Source of the DNA: Pseudomonas lini
GTDB lineage: Bacteria; Pseudomonadota; Gammaproteobacteria; Pseudomonadales; Pseudomonadaceae
Direction of reading: 5' to 3'
Assembly (NCBI RefSeq): GCF_030812475.1
Contig: NZ_JAUSSR010000007.1
Coordinates: 310,001-374,000 of the forward strand
Length of the DNA stretch: 64,000 bases
Shown here: positions 52,399 to 60,914 of the stretch, piece after piece
Layout of the letters: each line of letters begins with the position of its first letter
Numbering within the stretch: position 1 is the stretch's first letter
Position numbers and translations under genes: made by a program
Notes under the pieces: generated by a model
The model's input: only the letters and a program-made list of their open reading frames with translations
Databases searched by the model: none
What the model was told of the DNA's origin: nothing

Positions 52399-53511
52399 AT
52401 GACAATCAGCTCTATTGACGAACAACAGCTGTTGAGTGGCCAGACCTGGTCCACGTTTTGCGATCACCTCAAGCGCTGCGGCGAGCAGATTCTGCGTCCC
52501 GAGGCGCCGGCCGATGCAGCCACCCGCGCCGAAGGCTTCCGCTACCTCACGCGCCTGCTGCGCATCGGCCTGGAGATGCACATCGAGTTTGCCGACCCGG
52601 CCTTTCCCAGCTTCTTCAAGACTTCCCACGAGACCGCGAAGATCGGTGCCGACAACCCGGACAACCTCTACGAGTACTCGCGCCTGGACGGCACGCTGGA
52701 TTACCGCATCAAAGGCCAGCGCGGCAGTGTCGCCTACCTGAGTTTCGGCACCCAGAAAGGCGGTTACGAAACCGACGGCACCCTGATCCAGACCGGCTTT
52801 ATCGATGCCAGCCAGCTACAGGTCGATGCCCAGGGCAACTTCGAAATCATCCTCAGTCGCGAGCCGAAACCGGGCAACTGGCTGAAAATGGAAGACGCCA
52901 CCAACGCCCTGATCGTGCGCCAGACGTTTCTCGACCGTCGGATTGAAGCGCCGGCCAAGCTGAGCATTGAGCGCATGGGTACCGATTCCAAGCCACAAGC
53001 CCTTGATCCGGCGACCTTCCAGCAAGGCCTGGCGCGGGTCTCCAGTTTCGTGGAGAACACCTCCAGGCTGTTCGCCGACTGGACCCAAAGCTACCTGCCT
53101 CACAGCAATCAACTGCCACCGGCCAACCAGGCCCTGTGCCAGTCAGTGGGCGGCGACCCGAACATTTTCTACTACCACTCACACTGGGCGCTGGCTGAAG
53201 ACGAAGCCTTGGTCATCCACATCGACAAAGTACCGGACTGCGACTTCTGGAACTTGCAGATCAACAACTACTGGATGGAGTCGCTGGACTACCGCTACCA
53301 CCAGATCTGCTTCAACAAACACCAGGCCCGATACGACGACAACGGCGGCGTGACCCTGGTCCTCAGCGAGCTGGATCCCGGGCTGAGTAACTGGCTGCAA
53401 ACCGCCGGCGTACGCCAAGGCACGATGTGCCTGCGCTGGGTCGGTGCCCAGGAGCAATGCCACCCCACCACCCAAGTAGTAAAAGTGTCTGCCATCGCGG
53501 AGGCTCTATGA
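52399..53511 (+). CDS. DUF1214-family protein
   Basis: 370 residues. The C-terminal half has the DUF1214 pattern (FWNLQINNYWMESLDYRYH ... GGVTLVLSELDPGLSNWLQTAGVRQGTMCLRWV). No signal peptide is present. The function of the family is unknown, but members recur in degradation clusters for steroids and other hydrophobic substrates. Its stop overlaps the sulfotransferase start (ATGA), so the two are co-translated and probably act on the same compound. Confidence 0.75.
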   Translation: MTISSIDEQQLLSGQTWSTFCDHLKRCGEQILRPEAPADAATRAEGFRYLTRLLRIGLEMHIEFADPAFPSFFKTSHETAKIGADNPDNLYEYSRLDGTLDYRIKGQRGSVAYLSFGTQKGGYETDGTLIQTGFIDASQLQVDAQGNFEIILSREPKPGNWLKMEDATNALIVRQTFLDRRIEAPAKLSIERMGTDSKPQALDPATFQQGLARVSSFVENTSRLFADWTQSYLPHSNQLPPANQALCQSVGGDPNIFYYHSHWALAEDEALVIHIDKVPDCDFWNLQINNYWMESLDYRYHQICFNKHQARYDDNGGVTLVLSELDPGLSNWLQTAGVRQGTMCLRWVGAQEQCHPTTQVVKVSAIAEAL

Positions 53512-54695
53512 ACGCGCATACCCTGATTGAAGAGCTGACCGCCGAACGCCTATTGGCCAGCGCCATCGCACGCACCCACGGCCTGAGCAATTTTGGCGAT
53601 GACAACTATCGCGAGTCTCTGGAGGCACTGCTGGTTGCCTTGGCCGCCGAAGCCGGGTTGTCGCAGACCGGCCAGTACTTGCTGCAGGAAAGACTGGTGG
53701 GACAACTGGTCAATCGCCTGGTGATCGAGGACTACCTTGTCCGCTATCCGCAAATCACCCAGATACAGATCGACGACCCGCTGGTCATCGTAGGCCTGCC
53801 ACGCACCGGCACCACCATGCTGCAACGCACGCTGGCGGTTGACCCGCGCTTCTACTCGGCTGCCTGGTGGGAGACCCGCTTCCCGGCACCGCTGGCAGAC
53901 GAAACCCTGGCCGTGCCGGCCAAACGCATCGCCCAGGCCAAGGCCGAGGTCGAGCTGATGGCCCAGGTCATCCCGCAGATCCTCGCCATCCACCCGCTCG
54001 ATGCCATGCTCTGCGACGAAGAGTTCATGCTCATGGAACACTCGTTCATGTGCGCCATGGACGCCTACGTCAACGTGCCCAGCTATACCCGCTGGCTGGA
54101 TCAGCAAGATCAGCGGCCGGTCTATACCCAGCTGAAAAAAATGCTGCAGTTCCTGCAATGGCAGAAAGACCAACGGGGTGAACCTGCAGGCCAGCGCTGG
54201 CTGCTCAAGGCCCCCCAACACCTGCACACCCTGCATCTACTGCTGGATGTTTTCCCGAAGGCGCAGGTGATTTTGACCCACCGCGAGCCGGCCCAGACCA
54301 TCCCGTCAATGGCCAGCATGGCCCACACGCTGTGGCAGATGTACAGCGACAACCCGGATCCGAAAGCCGCCGGCGAACAGTGGAACCACCGCATGGCGCG
54401 TGGCATCCGTCACACCATGCAGGTCCGCGACCAGCACGCTGCCGAGCGCTTTCTCGACATCCACTTCGCCGACACCGTGACCCAGCCGATGGACGTGCTG
54501 GAAAGGGTCTACGCCTTCGCCAATCTGCCGTTTACCGACAAGGCCCGCGCCGACGCACAGGGTTGGCTGTCGCAAAACAGCCGGGAAAAACGTGCCAGCC
54601 ACGACTACAGCCTGGAGCGCTTCGGTTTGAACGAGGCGCAGATGACTGAGGACTACAAGGAATATCGCGCCCGTCATTTGAGCGTCAACCACTAA
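53508..54695 (+). CDS. PAPS-dependent sulfotransferase
   Basis: 395 residues from the ATG at 53508 (GGAGG upstream). It transfers sulfate from PAPS to a hydroxyl group. The 5'-phosphosulfate loop GLPRTGTTML is at 96-105, and the 3'-phosphate motif region VILTHREPAQTIPSM lies near 255. It is a cytosolic sulfotransferase-family protein (no signal), suited to small hydrophobic acceptors. It is placed between PAPS synthesis genes and catabolic enzymes. The acceptor is unknown; a steroid-type alcohol is inferred from neighbours. Confidence 0.9.
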   Translation: MNAHTLIEELTAERLLASAIARTHGLSNFGDDNYRESLEALLVALAAEAGLSQTGQYLLQERLVGQLVNRLVIEDYLVRYPQITQIQIDDPLVIVGLPRTGTTMLQRTLAVDPRFYSAAWWETRFPAPLADETLAVPAKRIAQAKAEVELMAQVIPQILAIHPLDAMLCDEEFMLMEHSFMCAMDAYVNVPSYTRWLDQQDQRPVYTQLKKMLQFLQWQKDQRGEPAGQRWLLKAPQHLHTLHLLLDVFPKAQVILTHREPAQTIPSMASMAHTLWQMYSDNPDPKAAGEQWNHRMARGIRHTMQVRDQHAAERFLDIHFADTVTQPMDVLERVYAFANLPFTDKARADAQGWLSQNSREKRASHDYSLERFGLNEAQMTEDYKEYRARHLSVNH

Positions 54696-54713
54696 ACCCA
54701 GGCTGGAGGATTC

Positions 54714-55430
54714 ATGGAAAAACTCATGTTGACCCTGTGGAAACCGCCACAGCAAAGCGTCGAGCAATGGCGCCAGGCGTTGCTCGACCTGGGCGACAAT
54801 CTGGTTGGCGCCGGCGCGCGCACCACCCGCGTCATGGTGGTTGATGAGGGCGTGGCCGCCGCGTCTGCACAGCGCATTACCAATAGCGCCGTCCCCCTGG
54901 ACGGATTGCTCTCGGTGTGGCTGGACAGTGCCTCGCAATGGTTTTCGATCAAGGCGCTCGTGACACCGTTGACCAGCCGCCTGGAGGCTTATCTGGTGCT
55001 GGAGTCCGAACCCTACCCCGAGGAGCGCAAGGCGCGCGCAGCCCACTACCGGGTACCGGTTGGCGAGCGCACACCCGGGATGAATCAGGTGGCGCTGCTG
55101 CACAAGCCCGATCGGATGAGCTACGAGCATTGGTACGACACCTGGCGCAACGGCCACGGGCCGAATGCCTACCCTCTGCAGTCGATCTTTGGCTACCGGC
55201 AGAACACCGTGGTACGGGCACTCACCTTCGGTGCGCCGGTGCTGCACGGGATCGTCGAAGAAAACTTCCCGCCTGAGGCCATCGGCAATCCGCAAGGATT
55301 CTTCGCGGCCCTCGGCGACCCGGACAAATGCGCGCAGCGCCAGCAGGCCATGTACGAATCGACCAGCAAGTTCATCGACTTCCAGAAGCTCGACTGCATC
55401 CTCACCAGCGAGTACCAGCTCAGTGCCTGA
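54714..55430 (+). CDS. EthD/dimeric alpha-beta barrel protein
   Basis: 238 residues with two ferredoxin-like halves; the second contains LLHKPDRMSYEHWYDTWRNGHGPNAYPLQSIFGYRQNTVVR, the EthD signature. Such proteins bind small hydrophobic molecules and help oxygenases or cyclases. It follows the sulfotransferase by 18 bases. Exact role unknown. Confidence 0.75.
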   Translation: MEKLMLTLWKPPQQSVEQWRQALLDLGDNLVGAGARTTRVMVVDEGVAAASAQRITNSAVPLDGLLSVWLDSASQWFSIKALVTPLTSRLEAYLVLESEPYPEERKARAAHYRVPVGERTPGMNQVALLHKPDRMSYEHWYDTWRNGHGPNAYPLQSIFGYRQNTVVRALTFGAPVLHGIVEENFPPEAIGNPQGFFAALGDPDKCAQRQQAMYESTSKFIDFQKLDCILTSEYQLSA

Positions 55431-55452
55431 GTAGCCCACAAGGAGGCTTCCC

Positions 55453-55908
55453 ATGTTGGACCTAGAAGCAATCGAGCTGATCAAGCAGCTCAAGGCGCGC
55501 TACTTTCGTGCCATCGACACCTGCAACATCGAGATGCTGCAGGGCATGCTCACCGAAGACGTCGCCCTGTCGTTCAAGAGCCCGGCCTACGAGTTTCATG
55601 TCAATGGCCTGGGCGATGCGCTGGACTTCTACCGGACCTCGTTCACCAAGACCCGCCTGGCCACCCACAACGGTCACACCCCGGAAATCGAAGTCGATGG
55701 CGACCAGGCTTCGGCCCTCTGGTACCTGAGCTACGTGTTCATCAACCTCGAGGACAACACCCACATGCATGGCAGCGCGATCTACCAGGATCGCTACATC
55801 AAGCGCGGCGAGCGCTGGATGATCGCCGAGACGGGCTACGAAACCTTGCTCGAGACTATCCAACCCTTGAGCGAACAGCTGCAGATCACCTCCAGACCCA
55901 TCAACTGA
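55453..55908 (+). CDS. SnoaL/BaiE-like NTF2-fold protein 1
   Basis: 151 residues. LIKQLKARYFRAIDTCN ... HNGHTPEIEVDGDQASALWYLSY ... YIKRGERWMIAETGYETLLE resembles bile-acid 7-alpha-dehydratase (BaiE) and related NTF2-fold lyases/isomerases. It is likely to catalyse a dehydration or isomerisation on a ring system. It is a paralog of the protein at 57315, with the same length and near-identical end (ITSRPIN / ITSKPIN). Confidence 0.75.
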   Translation: MLDLEAIELIKQLKARYFRAIDTCNIEMLQGMLTEDVALSFKSPAYEFHVNGLGDALDFYRTSFTKTRLATHNGHTPEIEVDGDQASALWYLSYVFINLEDNTHMHGSAIYQDRYIKRGERWMIAETGYETLLETIQPLSEQLQITSRPIN

Positions 55909-55928
55909 ATGCACAACAGGAGACAGTC

Positions 55929-56396
55929 ATGGCCAGAGCCGAAAACATAGTGACCTCCCACACGGTGGAAATTAACGCCCCCGCCCGGGTGGTCTGGGAA
56001 GTGCTCATTGATCTGGACAATTACCACCAGTGGAACACCTTCTGTCCGCGCATTCAGTGCGGCCTGCAGATCGGCGACGAGGTGCATATGCAGGTCCTTA
56101 CCCCCGATACCGGCGAAACCGTTCCGGTCTTCGAATACCTCGTGGCCTGCGACCCCGAGCAACTGTTGTCCTGGGAGCAGCGCCCCGTCCCGGAAAACAT
56201 GGACGCCGCCCGCCGCGATCAATACATCAAGACCATCGACGCCAACCGCTGCAGCTATTTCACCACTGATATTTTCCTGGGCCTGAACCAGGACACGATC
56301 ATGCATGAACACGGTGCCTGGGTAAAAATCGGCTTCGACCAGATGGCCCTGGATCTGAAACGACGTGCCGAAGCACTGCACGCCAGCCGCACCTGA
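55929..56396 (+). CDS. SRPBCC (START-like) lipid-binding protein
   Basis: 155 residues. VEINAPARVVWEVLIDLDNYHQWN is the classical opening of polyketide cyclase/START-like proteins, which enclose hydrophobic ligands. AGGAG precedes the ATG. It may hold or shuttle the substrate between enzymes. It lies between two catalytic genes of the run. Confidence 0.8.
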   Translation: MARAENIVTSHTVEINAPARVVWEVLIDLDNYHQWNTFCPRIQCGLQIGDEVHMQVLTPDTGETVPVFEYLVACDPEQLLSWEQRPVPENMDAARRDQYIKTIDANRCSYFTTDIFLGLNQDTIMHEHGAWVKIGFDQMALDLKRRAEALHASRT

Positions 56397-56435
56397 CCAA
56401 CCAATCCTGACCAAAACAATAAGAAGGTAATTGCC

Positions 56436-57227
56436 ATGTTGCTGAAAGATAAAGTCGTCATCATTTCCGGTATCGGCCCTGGCCTGGGCATCAAGCTGGC
56501 CGTGCGAGCCGCGGAGTATCAGGCGAAGGCAGTGGTGTTGGCCACCCGTACCCCCGCCAAACTGGACCAGGCTGAACAGGCCATCCGCGACGCCGGCTAC
56601 AGCACACCGGTATTGAAAGTCCCCACCGACATCGCCCAGGCCGATCAGTGCCAGACGCTCGCCGACCTGACGATCGAGCACTTCGGCCAGATCGATGTAT
56701 TGATCAACTCTGCCTACGCCCATGGCGCCTGGGGCACTTCCTCCGAGTCGTCAATGGACGACTGGCGCAAGGCGATGGACGTCAACCTGTTTGGCACCAT
56801 GCACATGACCCAGGCCGTGCTGCCGCAGATGAAGAAACAGAAATCGGGCAGCATCGTCATGATCAACACCATGGCCACCCGCACCCCCAACCAACTGGAA
56901 TCCGGCTATGCCGTCTCCAAGGGCGCATTGAAAACTGCCGTGCAGTATCTGGCCCAGGATCTCGGCCCGTTCGGCATCCGCGTCAACTCCGCCTTCATGG
57001 GCTGGATGTGGGGCGCGCCGGTGATCGGTTACTTCGAGAGCGAAGCCAAGCGCCTGGGCGTCCCGATGGAGTCGCTGGTCGACCAGGTCGCCCAGCAGAT
57101 TGCGTTGCGCAAAATCCCCGAAGACAACGACTGCGCCATGGCCGCCCTGTACCTGGCCAGCGATTACGCCAAGGTCATTACCGGCGCGCAACTGGATGTC
57201 AACGGCGGTCACTTTCTGCCCTGCTAA
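56436..57227 (+). CDS. Short-chain dehydrogenase/reductase 1
   Basis: 263 residues. NAD(P) site SGIGPGLG at about 11-18, catalytic Y-A-V-S-K near 160 and NSAYA in place of NNAG. It oxidises or reduces a ring or side-chain hydroxyl. It is 39 bases from the SRPBCC gene and just before the second NTF2-like gene. Substrate inferred as steroid-like. Confidence 0.85.
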   Translation: MLLKDKVVIISGIGPGLGIKLAVRAAEYQAKAVVLATRTPAKLDQAEQAIRDAGYSTPVLKVPTDIAQADQCQTLADLTIEHFGQIDVLINSAYAHGAWGTSSESSMDDWRKAMDVNLFGTMHMTQAVLPQMKKQKSGSIVMINTMATRTPNQLESGYAVSKGALKTAVQYLAQDLGPFGIRVNSAFMGWMWGAPVIGYFESEAKRLGVPMESLVDQVAQQIALRKIPEDNDCAMAALYLASDYAKVITGAQLDVNGGHFLPC

Positions 57228-57314
57228 ATACTGCAAGGCGACAGCAATGTCGCCTCACTCAGCTATTCAAAAGTGGCCCGTGCGGCCATCGCCCTGCCCC
57301 TGGAGATTACCGAC

Positions 57315-57770
57315 ATGCTGGACCTCGTTGCCATCGAGCAAATCAAACAGCTCAAGGCCCGCTATTTTCGTGGTATCGACACCTGCAATCTCGAACTGCT
57401 GCGCACCCTCTTCGCACCCGATGTGAAGATCAGCTTCGACAGCCCGACCTACCAGTTCGAACTCAACGGCGTGGAGCAGGCCATCGAGTTCTACCGCAGC
57501 AACTTCACCAACCGTCGTTTCGGCATGCACAACGGCCACACCCCGGAAATTGCGGTCAACGGCGATGAGGCCACTGGCCTCTGGTACCTCAACGACCTGT
57601 TCATCAACCTCGATGAGCAAACCCAGCTCAACGGTAGCGCCATCTACGAGGATCACTACGTCAAGGTTCAGGGCGAGTGGCGCATCCTCCAGACCGGTTA
57701 CAAGCGGTTGCTGGAAATGATTGGCCCACTGGGTTCCGAGTGGCGGATCACTTCCAAACCCATTAACTGA
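57315..57770 (+). CDS. SnoaL/BaiE-like NTF2-fold protein 2
   Basis: 151 residues from the ATG at 57315 (GGAG upstream); the upstream frame lacks a good start. It is paralogous to the 55453 protein (LDLVAIEQIKQLKARYFRGIDTCN, MHNGHTPEIAVNGDEATGLWYLND). Two paralogs suggest either two dehydrations in one pathway or a heteromeric enzyme. Confidence 0.75.
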   Translation: MLDLVAIEQIKQLKARYFRGIDTCNLELLRTLFAPDVKISFDSPTYQFELNGVEQAIEFYRSNFTNRRFGMHNGHTPEIAVNGDEATGLWYLNDLFINLDEQTQLNGSAIYEDHYVKVQGEWRILQTGYKRLLEMIGPLGSEWRITSKPIN

Positions 57771-57875
57771 CTCAGAAACAACATCGTCTGTTTGGATTAT
57801 TCATCGGCGAGTTCGCGCTTGTACCATGCTGTGCAGACTCACGGACCGGAACGCATCCGGACTCAAGGAGATTGC

Positions 57876-58409
57876 ATGGCTCCCATTGATCAACTGGAAA
57901 CACGTCTGCGCAAACTGGAAGACGTCGAGGCGATTCGCCGGCTGAAAGCGCGTTATCTGGCGTGTTGCGACCTGAAGGACCCGCAGGGCATGCGCGATTG
58001 CTTCGCGTCAGGCCTGGTACGCATCGACTACGGCGAGATCGGTGTGTTTGAAAACCGCGATCAGCTCGCTGCGCTTTTCGAGCAGCTCGGCTGCCATCCG
58101 CACATTGTCGAGATGCACCACGGCGTCAACCCGCAGATCGACGTGCTCGATGAAACGCAGGCCCGGGGCACCTGGGGCCTGCATTACCAGATGATCGACA
58201 CACGCTCGCGCGTTATCACGCAGCTAGGCGCGCACTACGAAGACGAGTACCGCAAGATCGACGGCCATTGGAAAATCTCCGCCACGCGCTGCGTTGTGAC
58301 GTCCACGCTGGTGGCGAGCTACGAGGAAACCGTGCCCGGCGTACGCTTCGCCGGCGTTCAGGCGAGTGGCGCGCAGACTATGGCGGCGGCACTTGACGTC
58401 AAGTCTTGA
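57876..58409 (+). CDS. SnoaL-like NTF2-fold protein 3
   Basis: 177 residues from the ATG at 57876 (AGGAG). It shares the N-terminal helix (DVEAIRRLKARYLACCDLKD) and MHHGVNPQIDVLDE...ARGTWGLHYQ with the two BaiE-like paralogs but is more diverged and longer. From here to 59315 codon choice shifts visibly to GCG/TCG/CTC-type codons, unlike the preceding genes. Confidence 0.7.
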   Translation: MAPIDQLETRLRKLEDVEAIRRLKARYLACCDLKDPQGMRDCFASGLVRIDYGEIGVFENRDQLAALFEQLGCHPHIVEMHHGVNPQIDVLDETQARGTWGLHYQMIDTRSRVITQLGAHYEDEYRKIDGHWKISATRCVVTSTLVASYEETVPGVRFAGVQASGAQTMAAALDVKS

Positions 58410-58448
58410 GCCGAGGTCCATCACTCAACAGGAAAGGAGGATCCGCAA

Positions 58449-59315
58449 ATGAGTAACGATCAAAGCAAATGGGTCGCCGTCGTGACGGGCGCGTCGCGCG
58501 GTGCCGGCAAAGGCATTGCGCTCGCGCTCGGTGCGGCGGGCGCGACGGTTTACGTGACCGGCCGCTCGCAGAATGAGGGCGACGCGTCGCTGCCAGGCAC
58601 GATCCACGCAACCGCGCGTGAGATCGACGCGTTGGGCGGCAAAGGTATCGCCGTCGCGTGTGATCACGCCGATGACGAGCAGGTTCGACGCCTCTTCGAA
58701 CAGGTCGAACGCGAAAGCGGGCGGCTCGACATCCTGGTCAATAATGCGACTTTTCTACACGACCAACTGATTGAGCCCGGGCCGTTCTGGGAGAAGCCGC
58801 TCGACCTCGTCAACATCCTCGACGTCGGCTTACGCTCCGCCTATGTGGCGAGCTGGTACGCGGCTGCGCTAATGGCGAAGCGTCGTGGCGGGCTGATCGC
58901 GTTCACATCGTCATTTGGCTCGAACTGCTACATGCACGGCGCTGCCTATGGCGCGCAGAAGGCCGGTGTCGACAAGTTCGCCAAAGACATGGCCGTGGAC
59001 CTTCGTCCTTACGACGTCTCGGTGGTGTCCATCTGGATGGGACCGTTACGCACGGAACGCACGATACGCGCATTGGCAGACCACCCGGAGCGCTACGAGG
59101 AATTTTCGTTCGTCATGGAAAGCCCGGAGTTCACCGGCAAGGTCATACACGCGCTGTATTGCGACCCGAACCGGATGACTCAATCCGGACAGGTGCTGAT
59201 CGGCGCAGAAGTGGCGCTGACGTACGGCATTGTCGATCTGGAAGGCCAGCAACCTCCCTCCTATCGCGACTGCCTGGGTGGTCCAGTGCAGGCGCATCCG
59301 GCGATAATCGAGTAA
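58449..59315 (+). CDS. Short-chain dehydrogenase/reductase 2
   Basis: 288 residues. TGASRGAGKG NAD(P) motif at about 14-23, NNATF in the NNAG position, and Y-G-A-Q-K as the catalytic Tyr-Lys. AGGAGG precedes the ATG. GC-rich GCG/TCG codons suggest a different donor from the Pseudomonas-like genes before it. An inverted repeat follows the operon. Confidence 0.85.
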   Translation: MSNDQSKWVAVVTGASRGAGKGIALALGAAGATVYVTGRSQNEGDASLPGTIHATAREIDALGGKGIAVACDHADDEQVRRLFEQVERESGRLDILVNNATFLHDQLIEPGPFWEKPLDLVNILDVGLRSAYVASWYAAALMAKRRGGLIAFTSSFGSNCYMHGAAYGAQKAGVDKFAKDMAVDLRPYDVSVVSIWMGPLRTERTIRALADHPERYEEFSFVMESPEFTGKVIHALYCDPNRMTQSGQVLIGAEVALTYGIVDLEGQQPPSYRDCLGGPVQAHPAIIE

Positions 59316-59409
59316 CGATACTGCCGATAGGCCAAAAAACAGAAGGCGCGCAATGCGCGCCCACCAAAGACCATCGCGCACCTACCCACGTCCCACGACC
59401 GCACACATG

Positions 59410-59442
59410 CACACCACAAGGCCGCTTCAGCCTTGTGGTGTG
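59410..59442. terminator. Inverted repeat at the end of the rightward run
   Basis: A perfect 13-base-pair stem CACACCACAAGGC/GCCTTGTGGTGTG with a seven-base loop lies between convergent genes. No T-run, so rho-independent termination is uncertain, but the position fits. Confidence 0.55.
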
Positions 59443-59453
59443 ACGCTCCAACC

Positions 59454-59627
59454 TTAGCGGAAATTCAGCCAGTTCGGAACACTCTGGCTGATGGCGACAC
59501 AGCCTGCGTATTGCTTGCAGGCTTTAAAACTGGGCGATTGCGCTGGCGGGGAGACCAGCACGGTCCCCACCAGGAGGAACAAAAGCAACAAGCAAACGTG
59601 ATAGGCAAGAAGACTTTTTGTTTTCAT
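59454..59627 (-). CDS. Small exported protein, 57 aa
   Basis: MKTKSLLAYHVCLLLLFLLVG... starts at 59627. It has a clear signal peptide or membrane helix (about 9-26), then a short mature part with two cysteines six residues apart (KACKQYAGC) and a polar tail ending WLNFR. It lies downstream of the Rieske gene on the same strand. It is probably periplasmic or membrane-associated; function unknown. Too short for many gene callers. Confidence 0.55.
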   Translation of the reverse strand: MKTKSLLAYHVCLLLLFLLVGTVLVSPPAQSPSFKACKQYAGCVAISQSVPNWLNFR

Positions 59628-59693
59628 TGTCAGTACTCTCGTGACCGTTAAGTCGAACCTATGTCATTGCAATAACTCAGAGGGCGTTACCCT

Positions 59694-60734
59694 TCAACGC
59701 TCGTCCACCGTGATGAATTCACGGCGCTCAGCCATGCTCGCGGGCACTTTGTCTTCGTCGGTAAAGAACTGTTGATACCACTCGCGCAACTGGTAGACCG
59801 GGCCGTCGTTTTCCGCCAGCACCGGGTTATCGATACGGATTTTATGCTTCCAGATATCCACGTCCTGGTAGAACGAGGTGCGATTACCCATGACGTACGC
59901 TTTGGCCACTTCAATGTTCTGCTCTTCGCTCCAGCCGGGCACACGCTTGACCATGCAGCCGAAACGCAGGTCGAAGCTGTTGGCCGTCACAGGTACATGG
60001 CTGTTGAGCAAAATGGCATGTATGCGCACATCGCCGAACATCGAGCTGATGTGAGTGAAGTGGGTCGCCGGGCCGTAATAGGCCGACGGTGCAATCAGAT
60101 CGCCACCCAGGCGCTCGGAATCACCGTGAAAGATCTGGTGGCCGATGTGCCCTTCGAAGACATTGGCGAAATACTTGGTCGGCGTGCCATGCACGGGGCC
60201 GAAATGCATGGCGTCCACCAGGTTATCGACCAACTCCCGTGGGTTGGTTTCGATCAGCATGCTGTCGATGTTCCAGTCGTGAATCCACTCCGGGTCGTCC
60301 ATCTCGGTCAGGTGCGGGATGATCACGCCCTCTTTCGGCGGACGTCCTTCAGGGTTGTTCCAGACGAACAGCAGATTGTTTTCCTCACAGGTCAACCAGC
60401 TGCGGGTCTTGGCCTTCGGTGGAATGCGCTTGCAGTAGGGAATCTCGACGCATTTACCCCTGGTGTCATATTTCCAGTGGTGGAACGGGCACACCACCGT
60501 GTCGTTTTCGATGGTGCCCTTGGACAAGTCGGCCCCCATGTGCGGGCAATAGGCATCGAGGATGCTGATAGCACCCTTGCTGTCGGCAAACGCCACCAGG
60601 CGGGTGCCAAAGATATTCAATGTGTGCAACTGGCCATCGCGGTAATCCTGCGCCACGCCCAGACAATGCCAGCCACGGGCGTAACGGTGAGTACGCTGGG
60701 CGTTTTCGATGCTGATTTCAGCGAGTTTCGTCAT
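59694..60734 (-). CDS. Rieske oxygenase, KshA-like
   Basis: 346 residues from the ATG at 60734 (GAGGAAC box). Rieske [2Fe-2S] ligands C-P-H ... C-P-F-H-H-W are near residues 60-90, and the mononuclear iron site region DNLVDAMHFGPVH lies near 180. The run IPYCKRIPPKAKTRSWLTCEENNLLFVWNNPEG is strongly reminiscent of 3-ketosteroid 9-alpha-hydroxylase oxygenase (KshA). A reductase partner (KshB-like) is not in the window. This gene is the best pointer to a steroid-like substrate. Confidence 0.8.
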   Translation of the reverse strand: MTKLAEISIENAQRTHRYARGWHCLGVAQDYRDGQLHTLNIFGTRLVAFADSKGAISILDAYCPHMGADLSKGTIENDTVVCPFHHWKYDTRGKCVEIPYCKRIPPKAKTRSWLTCEENNLLFVWNNPEGRPPKEGVIIPHLTEMDDPEWIHDWNIDSMLIETNPRELVDNLVDAMHFGPVHGTPTKYFANVFEGHIGHQIFHGDSERLGGDLIAPSAYYGPATHFTHISSMFGDVRIHAILLNSHVPVTANSFDLRFGCMVKRVPGWSEEQNIEVAKAYVMGNRTSFYQDVDIWKHKIRIDNPVLAENDGPVYQLREWYQQFFTDEDKVPASMAERREFITVDER

Positions 60735-60914
60735 TGTTATTGTTCCTCGATTGGAAACTTTGGGGAGCGATACCCAAAAAAAACAGGGTGAACCCATGGC
60801 GGATATCATTGAGCGTCCCGACAAGGGATTCATCCCTCACTTGGACTAGATCAAACGAGATCCGCTCTCAAAGGGATTCACCTGTCAGCCTCTGCCATCG
60901 CGAATCTGCGTTGG

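Noticed and set aside
50252-52405. Minus-strand frame of 461 codons opposite cysNC
   Set aside because: Shadow of the CysN/CysC gene, whose motifs are unambiguous.
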